64,000 nt of DNA from NCBI GenBank assembly GCA_004431415.1, contig QPMI01000174.1:62001-126000 (forward strand). The letters run 5' to 3'. Every line of letters begins with the position of its first letter. The stretch's first letter is position 1. A program made the position numbers and the translations under genes. This document shows positions 29,360 to 40,967 of this stretch, piece by piece. The notes beneath the pieces were generated by a model. It did not search any database. It was not told the DNA's origin and saw only the letters and a list, made by a program, of their open reading frames with translations. The stretch comes from Cyanophora paradoxa (lineage: Eukaryota; Glaucocystophyceae; Cyanophorales; Cyanophoraceae).

Positions 29360-30484
29360 TCTGACCATTTACAGAGGTTTAAAGATCACATCACCCGATA
29401 CAGTGATCGATTATCTCACTGTAACAAGTAATGCTAATCTTCCTCATCATCCAACATCGAATGTGGTTCAAGGTTGGATACAAAACCACACACACACCAA
29501 AGCGCAAATTACAGATTTTGCCCATACTCATTTATGGGAGCATATCACAAATCCTCCGTTAACCTTTCCACCAGATTCACACACTCATGATTATTCCGAA
29601 ATCACAAACTCTAACCACAAACACCCATGGAGTGAAATAGATGAAAAACCACGTTTTGCATCAACAGGTGATTTAGTAAATGGTGACGGATTTTATGGGG
29701 TTAGTTTCTATCAGAGTGACACCATTCCTGAAAGATTACAATTAAGTGAATACTATTTGCACCGAAAAGGAATAGATGCAGGCACCACAATGGATGGCGA
29801 ATTATACATTAAACAACCTTCAAGATCTCAAATGGTTTCAGCAGGTGGGGTGGGAGTTATAGATACTAAACCAGGTCTGTTTTTGACAAGTTATTATAAT
29901 GAAGATATCCCATTAACAGCAGGTTTACCTCCACTTCCATTAGATCCAGTGAGTTATGATGATAAAGACGCCATCTTACAAGTAAACGTTACAGATGTAA
30001 GCGCAACCGATGGATCAAGACCGAAAATAATATTTAGTCGCTCGAAATTCAATTACGCACCACTTGTGGGACAACCAAAAGATGATTTCGGGAAATGTGA
30101 GATGGCGTGGATCAAAACATTAGCAGGTGGCGCCTTAGAAGTCAATCAGAGAATGGCGGCAAAAAATTTACACAATGAGACCCTTTCAGGTGTTGTCACA
30201 GATGATTACCTTGAAAGCAAAAATTATGTAGACGATACAGAACTTGCAGCAATTCTTGAAGAATATGTGACTGAACAGGAACTTAATGTAGCATTATCTA
30301 ATTATCTACCACTCAATGGTGGAACCATTACCAGCAACTTGGTGGTGACAAGCAACCTAACAGTTGGAGGGAAAATTCAAATGGGAACCGGAAGCTATTT
30401 AGAATCTTATAGTGAAAATTTTTATCGAATCACTTCCAATTTTGATCCAGCTTCTAACATTCCAATTGTATTTTTGCTTGGAAG

Positions 30485-31143
30485 GCATCAGGGGTTCACG
30501 GTCAAAATGCAGCATCAACAATTCTTTACAATAGGGTCTCCTCAATCGTTCCATCTATAACTGTCAGTTCCACAGGAAGTCCCTACTACTCATCCAATAT
30601 TGCTATAAATAATCAGATGACTTTAACAAGCGATTCAGGGAACTTCTCAGCAAACTCAACGATGACAAGAACAATTGATTGGTCACAAGGTTTGACATTC
30701 TTCTATATTGGAAGATATCATTTAACACAAACAGGTGCTTCTCATACACATTTGAGAGTGCTAAAAACAACATCACCAACGCGATTTGCCTACTATGGAG
30801 CAAATAATTCAACAACATTAGGGACAACTACTTTCGCTATAAATGGTGTAACACAACCTCCAATTGCTGTCACAGTTCCCTCTTTGGTAAATAAATGGTA
30901 TTACTCAGACCAAACAATAACTTCTACAAGCTACACAGTTGGGCTAAATGGTGTCGATGTGGGAACTCTCACAGGAATTAATAATTATTTACCTGATTCC
31001 ACTATAAACGATTTTGGATTTGGATCAATATTTGCGGGAAGCATTGCTGAGATTATTGTATTCAACAGAGCATTAACCACAGCAGAAAAACAACAAGTAA
31101 GGTATTACATTCAACAAATGTATGGTTTCCCCAATACTCAACC
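30485..31143 (+). repeat. LamG-coding segment, copy 2 (659 bp)
   Basis: Near-identical to 28701-29359. A frameshift falls directly at its left edge (about 30470-30485), where NIPIVF runs into the duplicated part, suggesting an imprecise conversion or recombination junction. Confidence 0.85.
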
Positions 31144-32666
31144 AATCTTAACTCGGGAAATTCTGAATATTATCGGCAAAGACAGATTAACACTTAGCAA
31201 TTTGGAGATACCCACACACACTCACACAAAATCACAAATAACAGATTTTGCCCACACACATTCCCGATTAGAGATTCCAGATTTTGCTCATGTTCACACA
31301 AAAGATGAGATTTCAGATTTTGACCACACACACACATGGAACAGTATCACAGATAAGCCTTTAACATTCACACCTTCACCACATCCACATTTATGGAGCC
31401 ATATTACGGATAGACCCACCTTAGCAACAGTTGCAACAAGCGGAAATTATGATGATTTAATTAATAAACCAACATATACAACACCCACAAATTTCGATGC
31501 TACAAGTGGTATTTCCACAGACTACACAGGAGATTGGAGAGGTTACTTCGGGTCACCATTGACAAATACAGACACTTGGGCGAACACATGGGTTGATGGT
31601 GATTTTGATTGTAGTAGCTGTAAGATGTATTGGACTGTCCCAGCAGGAATGAAATCATGTTATATCTATTATACCTGTCTGTATAACAGTAGATACTTTG
31701 ATGTAGTGGGAATTGATTCATCGACAAATACTTATGTTTATTCAAGAGTAAATGCCTATGCTCCTTCTATTCAGCCTTCTCAATATAAACAGTTTGTTGG
31801 AATAAATTGTGAAGGACTTGTTAAAGTTGGTGTTCATGGACAAATAGGAAGAATTTGTCTTCCAGGTCCGATTACTGTTGGTTGGAGTAAAAATCCTGCT
31901 GTATCATCACACAGTGGCTTCTTGCATTGGGATAACATTTACGGGAAACCAACAGCTTCCACAACTGTCGGACCTCACTCTCACACTAAATCAGATATCA
32001 CCGATTTTGCACATACTCACACAAAGGCAAATATAACAGATTTCGCCCATACTCACACGAAATCGGAAATCACAGATTTCCCAACCTTAGACCCATTTGT
32101 AGCAAATACGATCACAGCAAATAATACCATGTATGTGGGATCCGGTCAAATTTACCAACCAGACTCTCCTTTATTCTACGAACAGTGGTTCTTCCACAAT
32201 TCCGCGAACATATACGATAAAACACTATTATGTCGTGGCAATGCTTACGCAAGAGCATACTATGCGATGGATGAAAAAGACAATGGTAAGATTGCGAAAC
32301 TTGTCTCAGAACAACGGGTCAATAAAGACCAGTATATACAGACAGGGAGTTTTTCAAAATCCTTAGCAATCACAGGTCCGGGTCATTGGGGATTTCCACA
32401 AGTTGTCACATTCCCAAAAGCGTTTGCAGAAGCCCCAGCAGTCGTTCTCAATTTAAGAGATGGGTATAATGGTGGTTCATATGTATTGGTATATGGTGTC
32501 ACAAGTTCCACAACAACAACATTTACTATTCATGCCACAATTTCGGCAAATAGAGAATACAATGAAAGCATTGGACTTTTCCACTATCAAATGACTTATA
32601 TAGCAACAGGGAAGATGGTAGCATAGATATTCGTTTATTTTTCTATCCTTCTTAGTAAAAGAAGCA

Positions 32667-33512
32667 ATGGGTGAATACAACCGAGTCCAATTACCGGTTT
32701 ACGCATTGGGTGCGCCCGCAATTCATTTCAGACAACATGAAGTATCCGATGAGATTCGTGGTATGGAATCAACAGAACGCGCAAACTCAGGAAATGCGTT
32801 CGATAAAAACAGTGTGATTCGCGTAAAAGAACTACGAGCCGATAAGAATTCGGGTGTGGTAAAAACAACTCAATTATTGGTTACAAATGCGAATTTTCAA
32901 TCAGCAAACGGAGAACCCGATGCGTATGGTGTAGATATCAAAGCATTCCAATTCGACAATACGCGAGCCGCCGCCGTTATCCGATCAGGAGGCGCTGTTA
33001 TTGGTGGTGGATGCCGAGTATCCGGAATGCTTGGCTCTTCTGCTGCGTTTAACGATATTCCGGACACCTTACCTGAACATGCAGATAATCCCCAACGAAT
33101 GCGTATGTTTCTTCCATGTGGAGATTCCCCATATGCTTTTGCTATCATACGAGCAAATGTAAATATAAATGATGCTACCCAACCCCAAGGTATTGACGGA
33201 CCTTGGAAAATGGCTGATCAACTTTTACCGAAAGCGATTTACTCCATGTGTCGCTCTCAGAATGGAGGTGTAGAAGGATATACATTCATTGTTCAAGCGG
33301 TAGGTCATGGAGGGCGTGGATGGGTTATAAGAAATCCTGCAACACAACCCAACACTTTTGATTTTTGGGCATCTGAGGTTGGAGGTTATGATATTTTAAT
33401 TTTTGGATATCGTAATGATGAAGCAGCATGGGCTGTTGCCAACTGTATAAATCCTGATTCGCAGGTCTCGAATTTCTACAATGAACCATTTCCGAATGAT
33501 CCCATTCCGTAA
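32667..33512 (+). CDS. Structural protein, 281-residue family member 1 (element A copy)
   Basis: 281 residues, MGEYNRVQLPVYALGAPAIH to the end NEPFPNDPIP. Full-length homologue of 484-1326 in element B, including the shared RANSGNAFDKNS and AVIGGGCRVSGML. Related to the next gene through the DKNSGVVKTTQLLVTNANF core, so tandem paralogues. It follows the fibre gene by 40 bp and the next gene follows by 19 bp, the same spacing as in element B. Unknown function; probably a virion surface protein linked to the fibre. Confidence 0.65.
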   Translation: MGEYNRVQLPVYALGAPAIHFRQHEVSDEIRGMESTERANSGNAFDKNSVIRVKELRADKNSGVVKTTQLLVTNANFQSANGEPDAYGVDIKAFQFDNTRAAAVIRSGGAVIGGGCRVSGMLGSSAAFNDIPDTLPEHADNPQRMRMFLPCGDSPYAFAIIRANVNINDATQPQGIDGPWKMADQLLPKAIYSMCRSQNGGVEGYTFIVQAVGHGGRGWVIRNPATQPNTFDFWASEVGGYDILIFGYRNDEAAWAVANCINPDSQVSNFYNEPFPNDPIP

Positions 33513-33531
33513 TTATGTTTCAGTATATTAA

Positions 33532-34377
33532 ATGGCAGCACCAGCACCACCAGAGCGCATTTTAACAGCGCAACTATCATTAGCTGCTCCAGCTAACCAC
33601 GTCTTACAGCATGCTATTATTGATAATATTGATGGTCTCGAATCCACAGAGATAGCCCCAACTCTGAATACTTTTGGTGACACTCACATGCTAAGACTAA
33701 AAGAGTTAAGATGTGACAAAAATAATGGGGTCGTTAAAACTACTAAACTTCTTGTAACAAATGCGAATTTCAACGCATTTCATGGGGATCCTGACAGCTA
33801 CAATGATGATAACAAGGTAACCAATTTTGCCTACGAAGCAAGAAGGGGAGCAATTAAATGTAGGTCAGGAGGTGCCTATATTGGAGATGGTTTAAGGGTT
33901 GGTGGAATTATTGGAGCGCCTTTATTAGTAAATGATCAACCCAATCCAGATGATCTGAATACAAGAATCAGGACATATGTCCCGGGAATGAATGAGCCTT
34001 ACATTATCAAAATCAACACAATCATTATCAACCTTCAGACTGCTGTTCTTGATGTTTTAGAGCCTTTGGGAAATCATTATAGATATACTGAGACGTTGCC
34101 TGCTGATATTTACGCATTATGTAGAAGAACAGATGGAGCAAGACCCCGTATTACTGTCCAAGTAGTCCCAGTAGATAATTTCGGACTTGCTTTCCATTCA
34201 CTGCCACTTCTTGACACACAAGATGACCAATATATTATAAGAGCTACCCAGCAAGGGACTTACACAGTGATAATGTATGCTGAAAGAAATGATGAAATAG
34301 CCAGAGGAAATAGATATGGTCAATATCTAACCACAAATTTATACAATCCCATTGGAGGAAGTGACCCTTTGCCATAA
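33532..34377 (+). CDS. Structural protein, 281-residue family member 2 (element A copy)
   Basis: 281 residues, MAAPAPPERILTAQLSLAAP to YNPIGGSDPLP. Homologue of the cut-off gene at 1-464. The core LKELRCDKNNGVVKTTKLL and IKCRSGGAYIGDGLRVGGI shows it is a paralogue of the preceding gene. It is the last gene before the right terminal repeat (32 bp to its inner edge). No known family. Confidence 0.65.
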   Translation: MAAPAPPERILTAQLSLAAPANHVLQHAIIDNIDGLESTEIAPTLNTFGDTHMLRLKELRCDKNNGVVKTTKLLVTNANFNAFHGDPDSYNDDNKVTNFAYEARRGAIKCRSGGAYIGDGLRVGGIIGAPLLVNDQPNPDDLNTRIRTYVPGMNEPYIIKINTIIINLQTAVLDVLEPLGNHYRYTETLPADIYALCRRTDGARPRITVQVVPVDNFGLAFHSLPLLDTQDDQYIIRATQQGTYTVIMYAERNDEIARGNRYGQYLTTNLYNPIGGSDPLP

Positions 34378-34408
34378 ATGTTGAGGGCGTTGGAAATTCT
34401 TTCTAAAC

Positions 34409-34562
34409 CCCTACTGGTGCCAAAAAGACATGAATAATACCCTAAGACCTGAAATAAATGCTTACTACCCTAGTACCTGAAACGCGCACACATAGGGATA
34501 CCCCTGATCCAAGCCTGTAGGCCGAAGGCCGGAGGGCTTGGATCAGGGGTATCCCTATGTGT
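34409..34562 (-). repeat. Right terminal inverted repeat of element A, with 75 bp hairpin
   Basis: 34488-34562 is the hairpin: arms 34488-34515 and 34535-34562, centre 34516-34534, the exact inverse of the left one. The inner 79 bp (34409-34487) match the left repeat at 68 of 79 positions. The arm difference relative to the left (GATCC for GTTCC) is matched by a complementary change in the other arm, so pairing is kept. Its outer ACACATAG supplies the stop codon that ends the interrupted fibre frame of element B. Confidence 0.9.
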
Positions 34563-34568
34563 CTGATT
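34563..34568. repeat. Target-site duplication of element A, right copy (CTGATT)
   Basis: Direct copy of 2895-2900, immediately outside the right hairpin. Confidence 0.85.
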
Positions 34569-37500
34569 TTAACCATGCATTTGTTGCCCATGTTGCGGTT
34601 TGTGGAAGGTCTGCGGCTGAGTAAAATGATGGTTTACTAAATATATTATCCCAAGAGATCATCCCAACCTCATTATCTGTCGCTCTCTGTCTACTCCACC
34701 CAAAAACACCTGTAAGATGGATTCTACCTTTTCGACCTTGAACATATATTTTTGTGTAAAACTCACAATTAATAGAGATGAAAAGTATACTGGATTGTGT
34801 TCCATCATGCACTGATGCTTGAATACCTTGATAAACATTTAAACGCCGAAGGAAATGTTGATTACCATTGGCTGTTTGACCATAGATGTCGAAATATCTA
34901 CAATTAGACCAACACATGGTTTGAATATAAAACGTTTTCATTCCTGTGGGGACATTCCACCTCATCCAACAAGCGCTACAATCTTCATCATTTTGTGGTG
35001 TTGTGTAACATCCTATTTGCCCTGTTCTTGCTGTCCAATTGACAGTCCAATTATTTGCGCTTCTATCTGTCGAAACCACATCTAATTGGTCAAAATCGAA
35101 ACCTTTCGGTATTGTGGTTCCACCAATTTGTAAAGTGGTAGCATTCACAGTTCCTGTTACTGTTCCACCTGTTAGAGGTAGATAATTAGCAAGCGCTGAT
35201 GTTAATTCGGTATCTGTAACAAAATCTGTAACAGCTAACTGTAATTCTGTATTTGTAACATAATCTTTGTTTTTCTAAATAATCATCTGTAACCACTCCT
35301 GAAAGGGTTGTATTGTGTAAGTTTTTCGCCGCCATTCTCTGATTGACTTCTAAGGCGCCTCCTGATGTTGTTTTAATCCACGCCATCTCACATTTACCGT
35401 GATCATCTGTGGGTTGTCCCGCAACAGGAAGATAGTTTACAACTTTCTCCCTTGTGAATACTATTTTAGGTCTTGCTCCATCATATGCGCTTTGATCTGT
35501 TACGTTAATTTGAACCGCTGCTGAAAAATCCGCTACTTGTCCTGTTTCACCCGGGTGATAATTCGTGACATAGATACTGGGGAAAGTATCGTTTACTCCT
35601 ACATTGAAATCGCCACTATACACTCCATTTACGATTGGATCCCTGGGTAATCTTACTGCAAGAGTTCCCACCATCGGTGTGCCTTCTTGACCTGTAAACG
35701 ACCCATTGAGACTAACATAATGATCATTCAAAAATAGCCTTTCAGGTGTGTTAATCGATTGGTAAAGTGTGACTCCATTAAAAACGTTTCCGATTGCATT
35801 CAATTGTGCAAAAACTGGCTGTTGATCTATTTCGTCCCAATTGTGCCTATGTGCAAAATCTGTGATTTGCGCTTTTGTGTGAGTATGGTCAAAATCTGTG
35901 ATTTGCGCTTTTGTGTGAGTATGGTCAAAATCTGTGATTTGCGCTTTTGTGTGAGTATGGTCAAAATCTGTTATTTGCGCTTTTGTGTGAGTATGGTCAA
36001 AATCTGTTATTTGCGCTTTTGTGTGAGTATGGTCAAAATCTGTTATTTGCGCTTTTGTGTGAGTATGGTCAAAATCTGTGATTTGCGCTTTTGTGTGAGT
36101 ATGGTCAAAATCTGTGATTTGCGCTTTTGTGTGAGTATGGTCAAAATCTGTTATTTGCGCTTTTGTGTGAGTATGGTCAAAATCTGTTATTTGCGCTTTT
36201 GTGTGAGTATGGTCAAAATCTGTGATTTGCGCTTTTGTGTGAGTATGGTCAAAATCTGTGATTTGCGCTTTTGTGTGAGTATGGGCAAAATCTGTGATCT
36301 GATCTTTGGTGTGTGTGTGGTTTTGTATCCAACCTTGAACCACATTAGAGGTTGGATGATGTGGTAAATTTGCATTGCTTATAACTGTAAGGTAATCTAT
36401 TACAGTATCAGGTGAGGTTATTTTTAATCCTCTGTAAATATTCAGAGTCTGGGTATGAGTGAATCCATATTTTTGTTGAATGTAATACCTCACAGCATTC
36501 TTTTCAGAAGTTGTCAAAGCCCTATTGAAAACAATCAACTCGGAAATACCACCATTCACAATATTACCAAATCCGAAATGATTGACAGTATTATCTGGTA
36601 GATAATTCGTTCCTACAAGTGTTTGAATATCTACTCCATTTAACCCGACTGTGTAGCTGTTTGGAGTAATTGTTTGGTCAGTGTAATACCATGTATTTAT
36701 TAAAGAAGGAACCGTAATAGCTGGGCGGGTTTGGGATACTCCATTAATAGTAAACTGGTTCATTCCAATAGCAGTAGAAGATGTTGCCCCATAATAACAA
36801 TATCGTGATGGAGAGGCGCTTCTGTAAAGTCTCAAATGAACTTGCATAGAAGAGGTAGTTGGATGATATTTTCCCACAAAGAAAAATGTAAGCCCATTTG
36901 AGAAATCAATAGTCCTTGTAGCAGAGGTATATGCATAAAAAGTGCCTGTTGGGTTTGAAACACTAACTTGGTTGTTGATTTCGGGATTGGTGTAATAGGA
37001 ACTGACTCCGGAGATAAACAAGTCTGGAACAACTGAATTTGGGACTCTACTTATTATAGTTGTATACGTTGCTGATTGACCTGGTTCTCCTGATGCCTTC
37101 CAAGCAAAAATGCAGTTCGAGATATTTAATGCTGGATCAAAGCTTGCTGGAACATCATACCATTCTCTGTAAACTTGATTCATGGTATTAAAATTGCCTG
37201 AACCAACTGTAAGAATTCCATTCACTTTTAGGTTGCTGGTCTCTATGTTGCTACTGTAAATATTACTATTAACCGTAAGATCTCCTGTGATCGTCCCACC
37301 AACAAGCGGAAGATATTTAGATAATTCCGCGGCAAATTCAGGTTTTGTTACATAATTTCCAAGCATAGCAAGAGTAACGAAATTAACGAGAATTACAGCC
37401 GTTAGGTAATCTTCTGTTACCACTCTCGAAATATCTTCATTGTGTATATTTTTGGCGCTTGCTCTTTGATTGATTTCTAATAAACCTTCACCAACTCCGC

Positions 37501-39361
37501 CATTATAATTTGTTTTTATCCATGCTACCTCGCATTGTTTATAATCATCGCGATCTCCTAAAAGTGTTTCTGCTGCGAGTTGCTCACGGCTAAATATTAA
37601 TTTTGGTCTTGATCCGTCTAAATCGCTTACATTAGTCACATTAATTTGGATTGCTGCGTTTTTATCATCGTAGTTTGCTGGATCAGATGGTAGAGATAAT
37701 AAACCTCCTGTCATTGGGACATCATCGGCGTAGTAATTGGTAAGATAGATTCCCGGTTTTGTGTCTTTTATTTCAATACCACCACCAAGTGGTAATATTA
37801 CATTTCTTGTGGGTGGTCGAATGTATAATTCGCCTTCCATTGTGGTGCCTGCATCTATTCCCCTGCGATTTACGTAATAATCGTTTAATTGTAATCTTTC
37901 TGGTGTGTCTATGTTTTGGTAGAGACTCACACCATTGTTAATATCTCCTAATAATACATTACCTGCTGATGCAAAAGTGGGCTGTTGTCTTACTTCACTC
38001 CAAATATGTAAATGGTCTTCCGGCGGAAACTCTCCTGGTATTCCATCAATTTCGTCCCAATGGTGGCGATGCTGTGTCGGTGGGAATCTTTCCGGTTTGT
38101 TTAGAATGTCATCCCATTCGTGTTCGTGGGGATCAGGTGGGAATGTTTCGGGTTTGTTAATAATATCCCTCCAATCTACGGTAAAATCGAAAAAACCCGG
38201 TTGTAATCCGTCTGGTAATAACTCTTCATCTGGTATATGTGGTTGTTCGTAATCTATGTTAGGTGGATTTAATCCATGTGGTAAAAGTTGTTCGTCGTAA
38301 GGTTCGTAACGATCGTATAACATATGGTTAGGATCAAATCCATCCGGCAATTCTTCCACGTCTTCACATTCTTTATGTTCGAGAGGTATAACATTAATAT
38401 CTGGTGCTAAGAGTTCCTCAGCGGGCGGTTTGTAATCTTTAAAAACTGGTTTATTATAAACTTTTTCCCAACTCACTAAATGCTGCCCAAACGCTACCGT
38501 TTCATCTGCTGTGTATTCTCTTCCGGGTTGTTTCTTTGGTGTAAGATCTGGTGGATCCCATGGAAGTGGAAATGGAACGGGAACAGGTCCATAATGTTCA
38601 AATATTTCTCTTATTGTTTTCTCACTAACAAGTTTCTCGCCATTTGCATAAACATTACTACCATGAATATTTCGCCATTGTCGGGTTCTAATACCAAGGT
38701 CTTTGGTGTTTGTGACCAAAGGTAGTAAATGCCGATCCATTTCGACAAGATCGGGATGTAAATGTATAGCAACAGGTTGGGAAGTACTACTATTAATGGT
38801 TATTGATGGTTTTTTTTCGTGTACATCTTTCGGAATAAAGAACCCAAAAGGTTCATTTCTCGCAAAATCATAAGTTATGTCTTTTGGGTAAACATCATAT
38901 GAGTTACATACTTGATTTGTAGTGGGAAAACTACCAACTTGCAAGATTTGTGATGACTCGACAATTGGTGTGCTACCTTCATTATAAATTCTTAGACCTG
39001 TATTTTGTTTACCTTTCTCATCTTGTACATTAAAAATTAATCGCCCGCTATCGAAACGTGTGGGAATATCGGGATGGGTTTGACTTGTTTTAAGTTTTCG
39101 TTGCCTTCTTGTTGCTTTGATTTCCGCAACCGCGTTTTTTTTAACATTGCCCAAACTGAAAGCAATGCTAACATCTTCTTTGTCTGGATCTGTTTGATTC
39201 AGCGATAAAGCATGTTCTCTGGCTTGTGTCTTACTGGGTTTATCGGCGCTCTGATCGATAGAAGCCGACCCTTTGATGGTAATATTATCGAAATTCACAT
39301 GTTTCGGGTTTGTTTTACCACCACTTATTGTTTGTAAATTTGCTGGATAATTGAAACTCAT
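34563..39361 (-). CDS. 5' part of element B giant fibre gene, one frameshift, cut by element A
   Basis: I start at the ATG 39359-39361 (MSFNYPANLQTISGG) because element A begins at the same residue; an upstream codon at 39400 would lie in the promoter. The frame runs to about 35275, where a T5 run (35270-35274) carries one extra base relative to the sister motif (E)NK.YVTNTEL; the other frame continues to 34563. Order: conserved virion-anchor region (about 1-330), FPPDPHEHEWDDI repeats, GGTITGDL motifs, a LamG-like lectin domain with FNRALTTSEKNAVRYYIQ, twelve HTHTKAQITDFD repeats, GMISWDNIFSKP domain. With the distal half (1675-2900) it makes 2,005 residues. The insertion stops translation at KSDT. 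Confidence 0.8.
35853..36320 (-). repeat. 36 bp tandem array coding for phage-tail repeats (12 + 1 units)
   Basis: Twelve perfect-length units from 35853 to 36284 and a diverged thirteenth (TKDQITDFA). Each codes for HTHTKAQITDFD. The HxH pairs are typical of metal-binding trimeric fibre shafts (phage tail repeat family). Units differ only by GTG/GTT at one codon position, in the order g g g t t t g g t t g g read along the plus strand. Confidence 0.9.
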
Positions 39362-39410
39362 CCCTGCATGCTCTACATATAGAGATTTATTAAATTTCAA
39401 TAAAGTAAAG

Positions 39411-40967
39411 ATGCCTCAAAAGATCGTTTTAGCGTTGTCTGGCGGGGTGCGCGTGGTATCATCATAACAAGGTTACTAACAGAAATTGAAAATAGAACTG
39501 GTAGACGTATAATAAATCTTGTCGATCTTGTAAGCGGAACATCCACAGGTGGTATAATTGCTATTGGGTTAAACATCAGACATCCTGAGATGCCCTATGA
39601 ACCGAAACTAACCGCTAACGATTTGCATAATATATATCTAACACAACTACCGTTAATTTTTGCGAATCCGCGAAATATCATTGAAAATGCCCTTTTTAAT
39701 ACGAAATATGATGTTGCACCATTGGAAAGTGCGATTTACTCAGTTACTGGTGAATCGCTTATAAGAGATTCTCTAAAAGACATTGTGATTACATCTTTTG
39801 ATACTCAATATATGAAACCAATATTTATAACAAACGATAACAAGTACAATTTTTTGCCGAATAAAATAGTAGCGCGTGCAACATCTGCTGCTCCCACATA
39901 TTTTTCACCTGTAAGTATTGTAGATTTCAATAATGGCGTAATTGCTTCTCTGATTGATGGCGCAATTTCAGGAAACAATAACCCAAGTTTATGCGGTTAT
40001 AGTCATGCAAAAAAGATTTATAATGATGATGATGAAATTATAGTTATAAGTATCTCTTGTGGTGAAGTGGATGCTAATTTAGAATCTGAATATTTCGGAT
40101 ATGCTTATGAGACTGTGAATAGCTGGGGTATTCTTTCATGGATTGCTTCAACAGAAGGAAGCCCATTAATTAATATGCTAATGGCTGCAAGCGAACTATC
40201 GGCTCTTGATAAGATGGAAGAATTACTACCTTACAACTACGATCAGGATTATGGGAGGTACTATAGGCTATCTGTTCCTCTTCCAAATCACATAGTCAAG
40301 TCCCTTGATGATACCTCTAAAATCCCGACATGCTTGCGTTCACTGAGACGCTATTGCTGCAAATGACGCTATGATAAATAGACTCTGTGAGTTACTTGTA
40401 ACAAACTACGAGATTAAGAACCCTGTCAGATCGTATGTATCATCCACTCTAAATAACATACCTCCCATCGATGCTAATTGGTATTTTCTGTCAGATAATG
40501 CGTTTACCGCTTCTTCTGCAAAATTCGGAAAAGAAGCATTTAAAGCCCGCCCATCATTAACTGGATGGGAAGCGAATGCATCCGCCATTAACGGAGTATG
40601 GGAAACGCCAACTGAATATTTGCAAATTGCTTTTCCATATACATTTGAGGTCGCTTCTATAATTGCGTATGGTTCAGGTATAACAACTGCCTTTATTAAG
40701 ACGTTCAATGTTGCGACATCGCAAGATGGTTTAACATGGTCATTCATTAAATCTGATGGTGTAAATAGAATCTTTGTGTGTGAAAATATAAATAATGCTA
40801 ATAACTCTGGGGATGTATCATATGCTACAGGTTTCCCGCTTATAATTAACGATGTATTTAATATACGTTATTCTTTGAGAATTAAATATATTCGTATTTA
40901 TCCATTAGTATATGTAAATGCTCCAACTATGAGAGTTGATGTGACGGGTTCATTTATTAGAAATTAG
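39411..40967 (+). pseudogene. Patatin-discoidin phospholipase of element B, three frameshifts
   Basis: Begins MPQKIVLALSGG at 39411. One G is missing from the run at 39444-39447 (GGGARG loop), another base near 40328-40332 and another near 40350. Between these the frame keeps GTSTGG, the DGAISGNNNP motif and the discoidin-like C-terminal domain (ending PTMRVDVTGSFIRN). Close homologue of 22353-23909. Its stop overlaps the integrase stop: TTA/TAG share bases 40964-40967. The 49 bp between it and the fibre gene must carry both promoters. Three indels in homopolymer or simple contexts suggest decay or assembly error. Confidence 0.8.

Larger units (their letters stand above)
23953..32626 (+). pseudogene. 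Giant tail-fibre-like protein of element A, about 2,890 residues, several frameshifts
   Basis: Six consecutive open frames (23953-25509, 25509-26594, 26591-26968, 26896-27711, 27762-30560, 30617-32626) carry one protein; breaks lie near 25500, 26590, 26890, 27705 and 30480. The N-terminal 440 residues match the element B fibre and should anchor it to the virion. Then come HDWDEI/FPPxDHRH repeats, LPLTGGTITGDL strand motifs, TSNVVxEWIAPLTA repeats (28257-28480), two LamG-like lectin domains ending in FNRALTTAEKQQVRYYIQ, phage-tail repeats (HTHTKSQITDFAHTH) and a C-terminal H-type-lectin-like domain (FPKAFAEAPAVVLNL). The tip differs from element B, which ends in peptidase S74. Such fibres bind cell-surface sugars. 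As assembled it cannot be made as one chain. Confidence 0.8.
2901..34562. mobile_element. Element A: complete 31.7 kb integrated Polinton/PLV-type virus
   Basis: Bounded by inverted repeats of 154 bp and a 6 bp target-site duplication. It codes for integrase, pPolB, TV-Pol-SF3 helicase, packaging ATPase, major and minor capsid proteins, phospholipase, fibre and accessory genes including SpeD. Classical Polintons are about 15-20 kb, so this one is large, although about 3.8 kb is due to an internal duplication and spacer. No adenovirus-type maturation protease was recognised. Several genes are frameshifted (pPolB, ATPase, fibre, one capsid copy), so it may be a decaying endogenous copy, or the assembly contains homopolymer errors. 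Confidence 0.9.

Noticed and set aside
23953-32626. Tailed bacteriophage origin because of phage-tail repeats and S74/lectin domains
   Set aside because: No tail, portal or terminase genes; integrase, pPolB, packaging ATPase and capsid genes and the 6 bp duplication are of Polinton/PLV type, and the fibre modules are known to spread widely.
35759-36367. 202-residue repetitive frame (CDLRFCVSMVKI repeats) on the plus strand
   Set aside because: Antisense reading of the 36 bp fibre repeat array; 36 is a multiple of three so all frames stay open.
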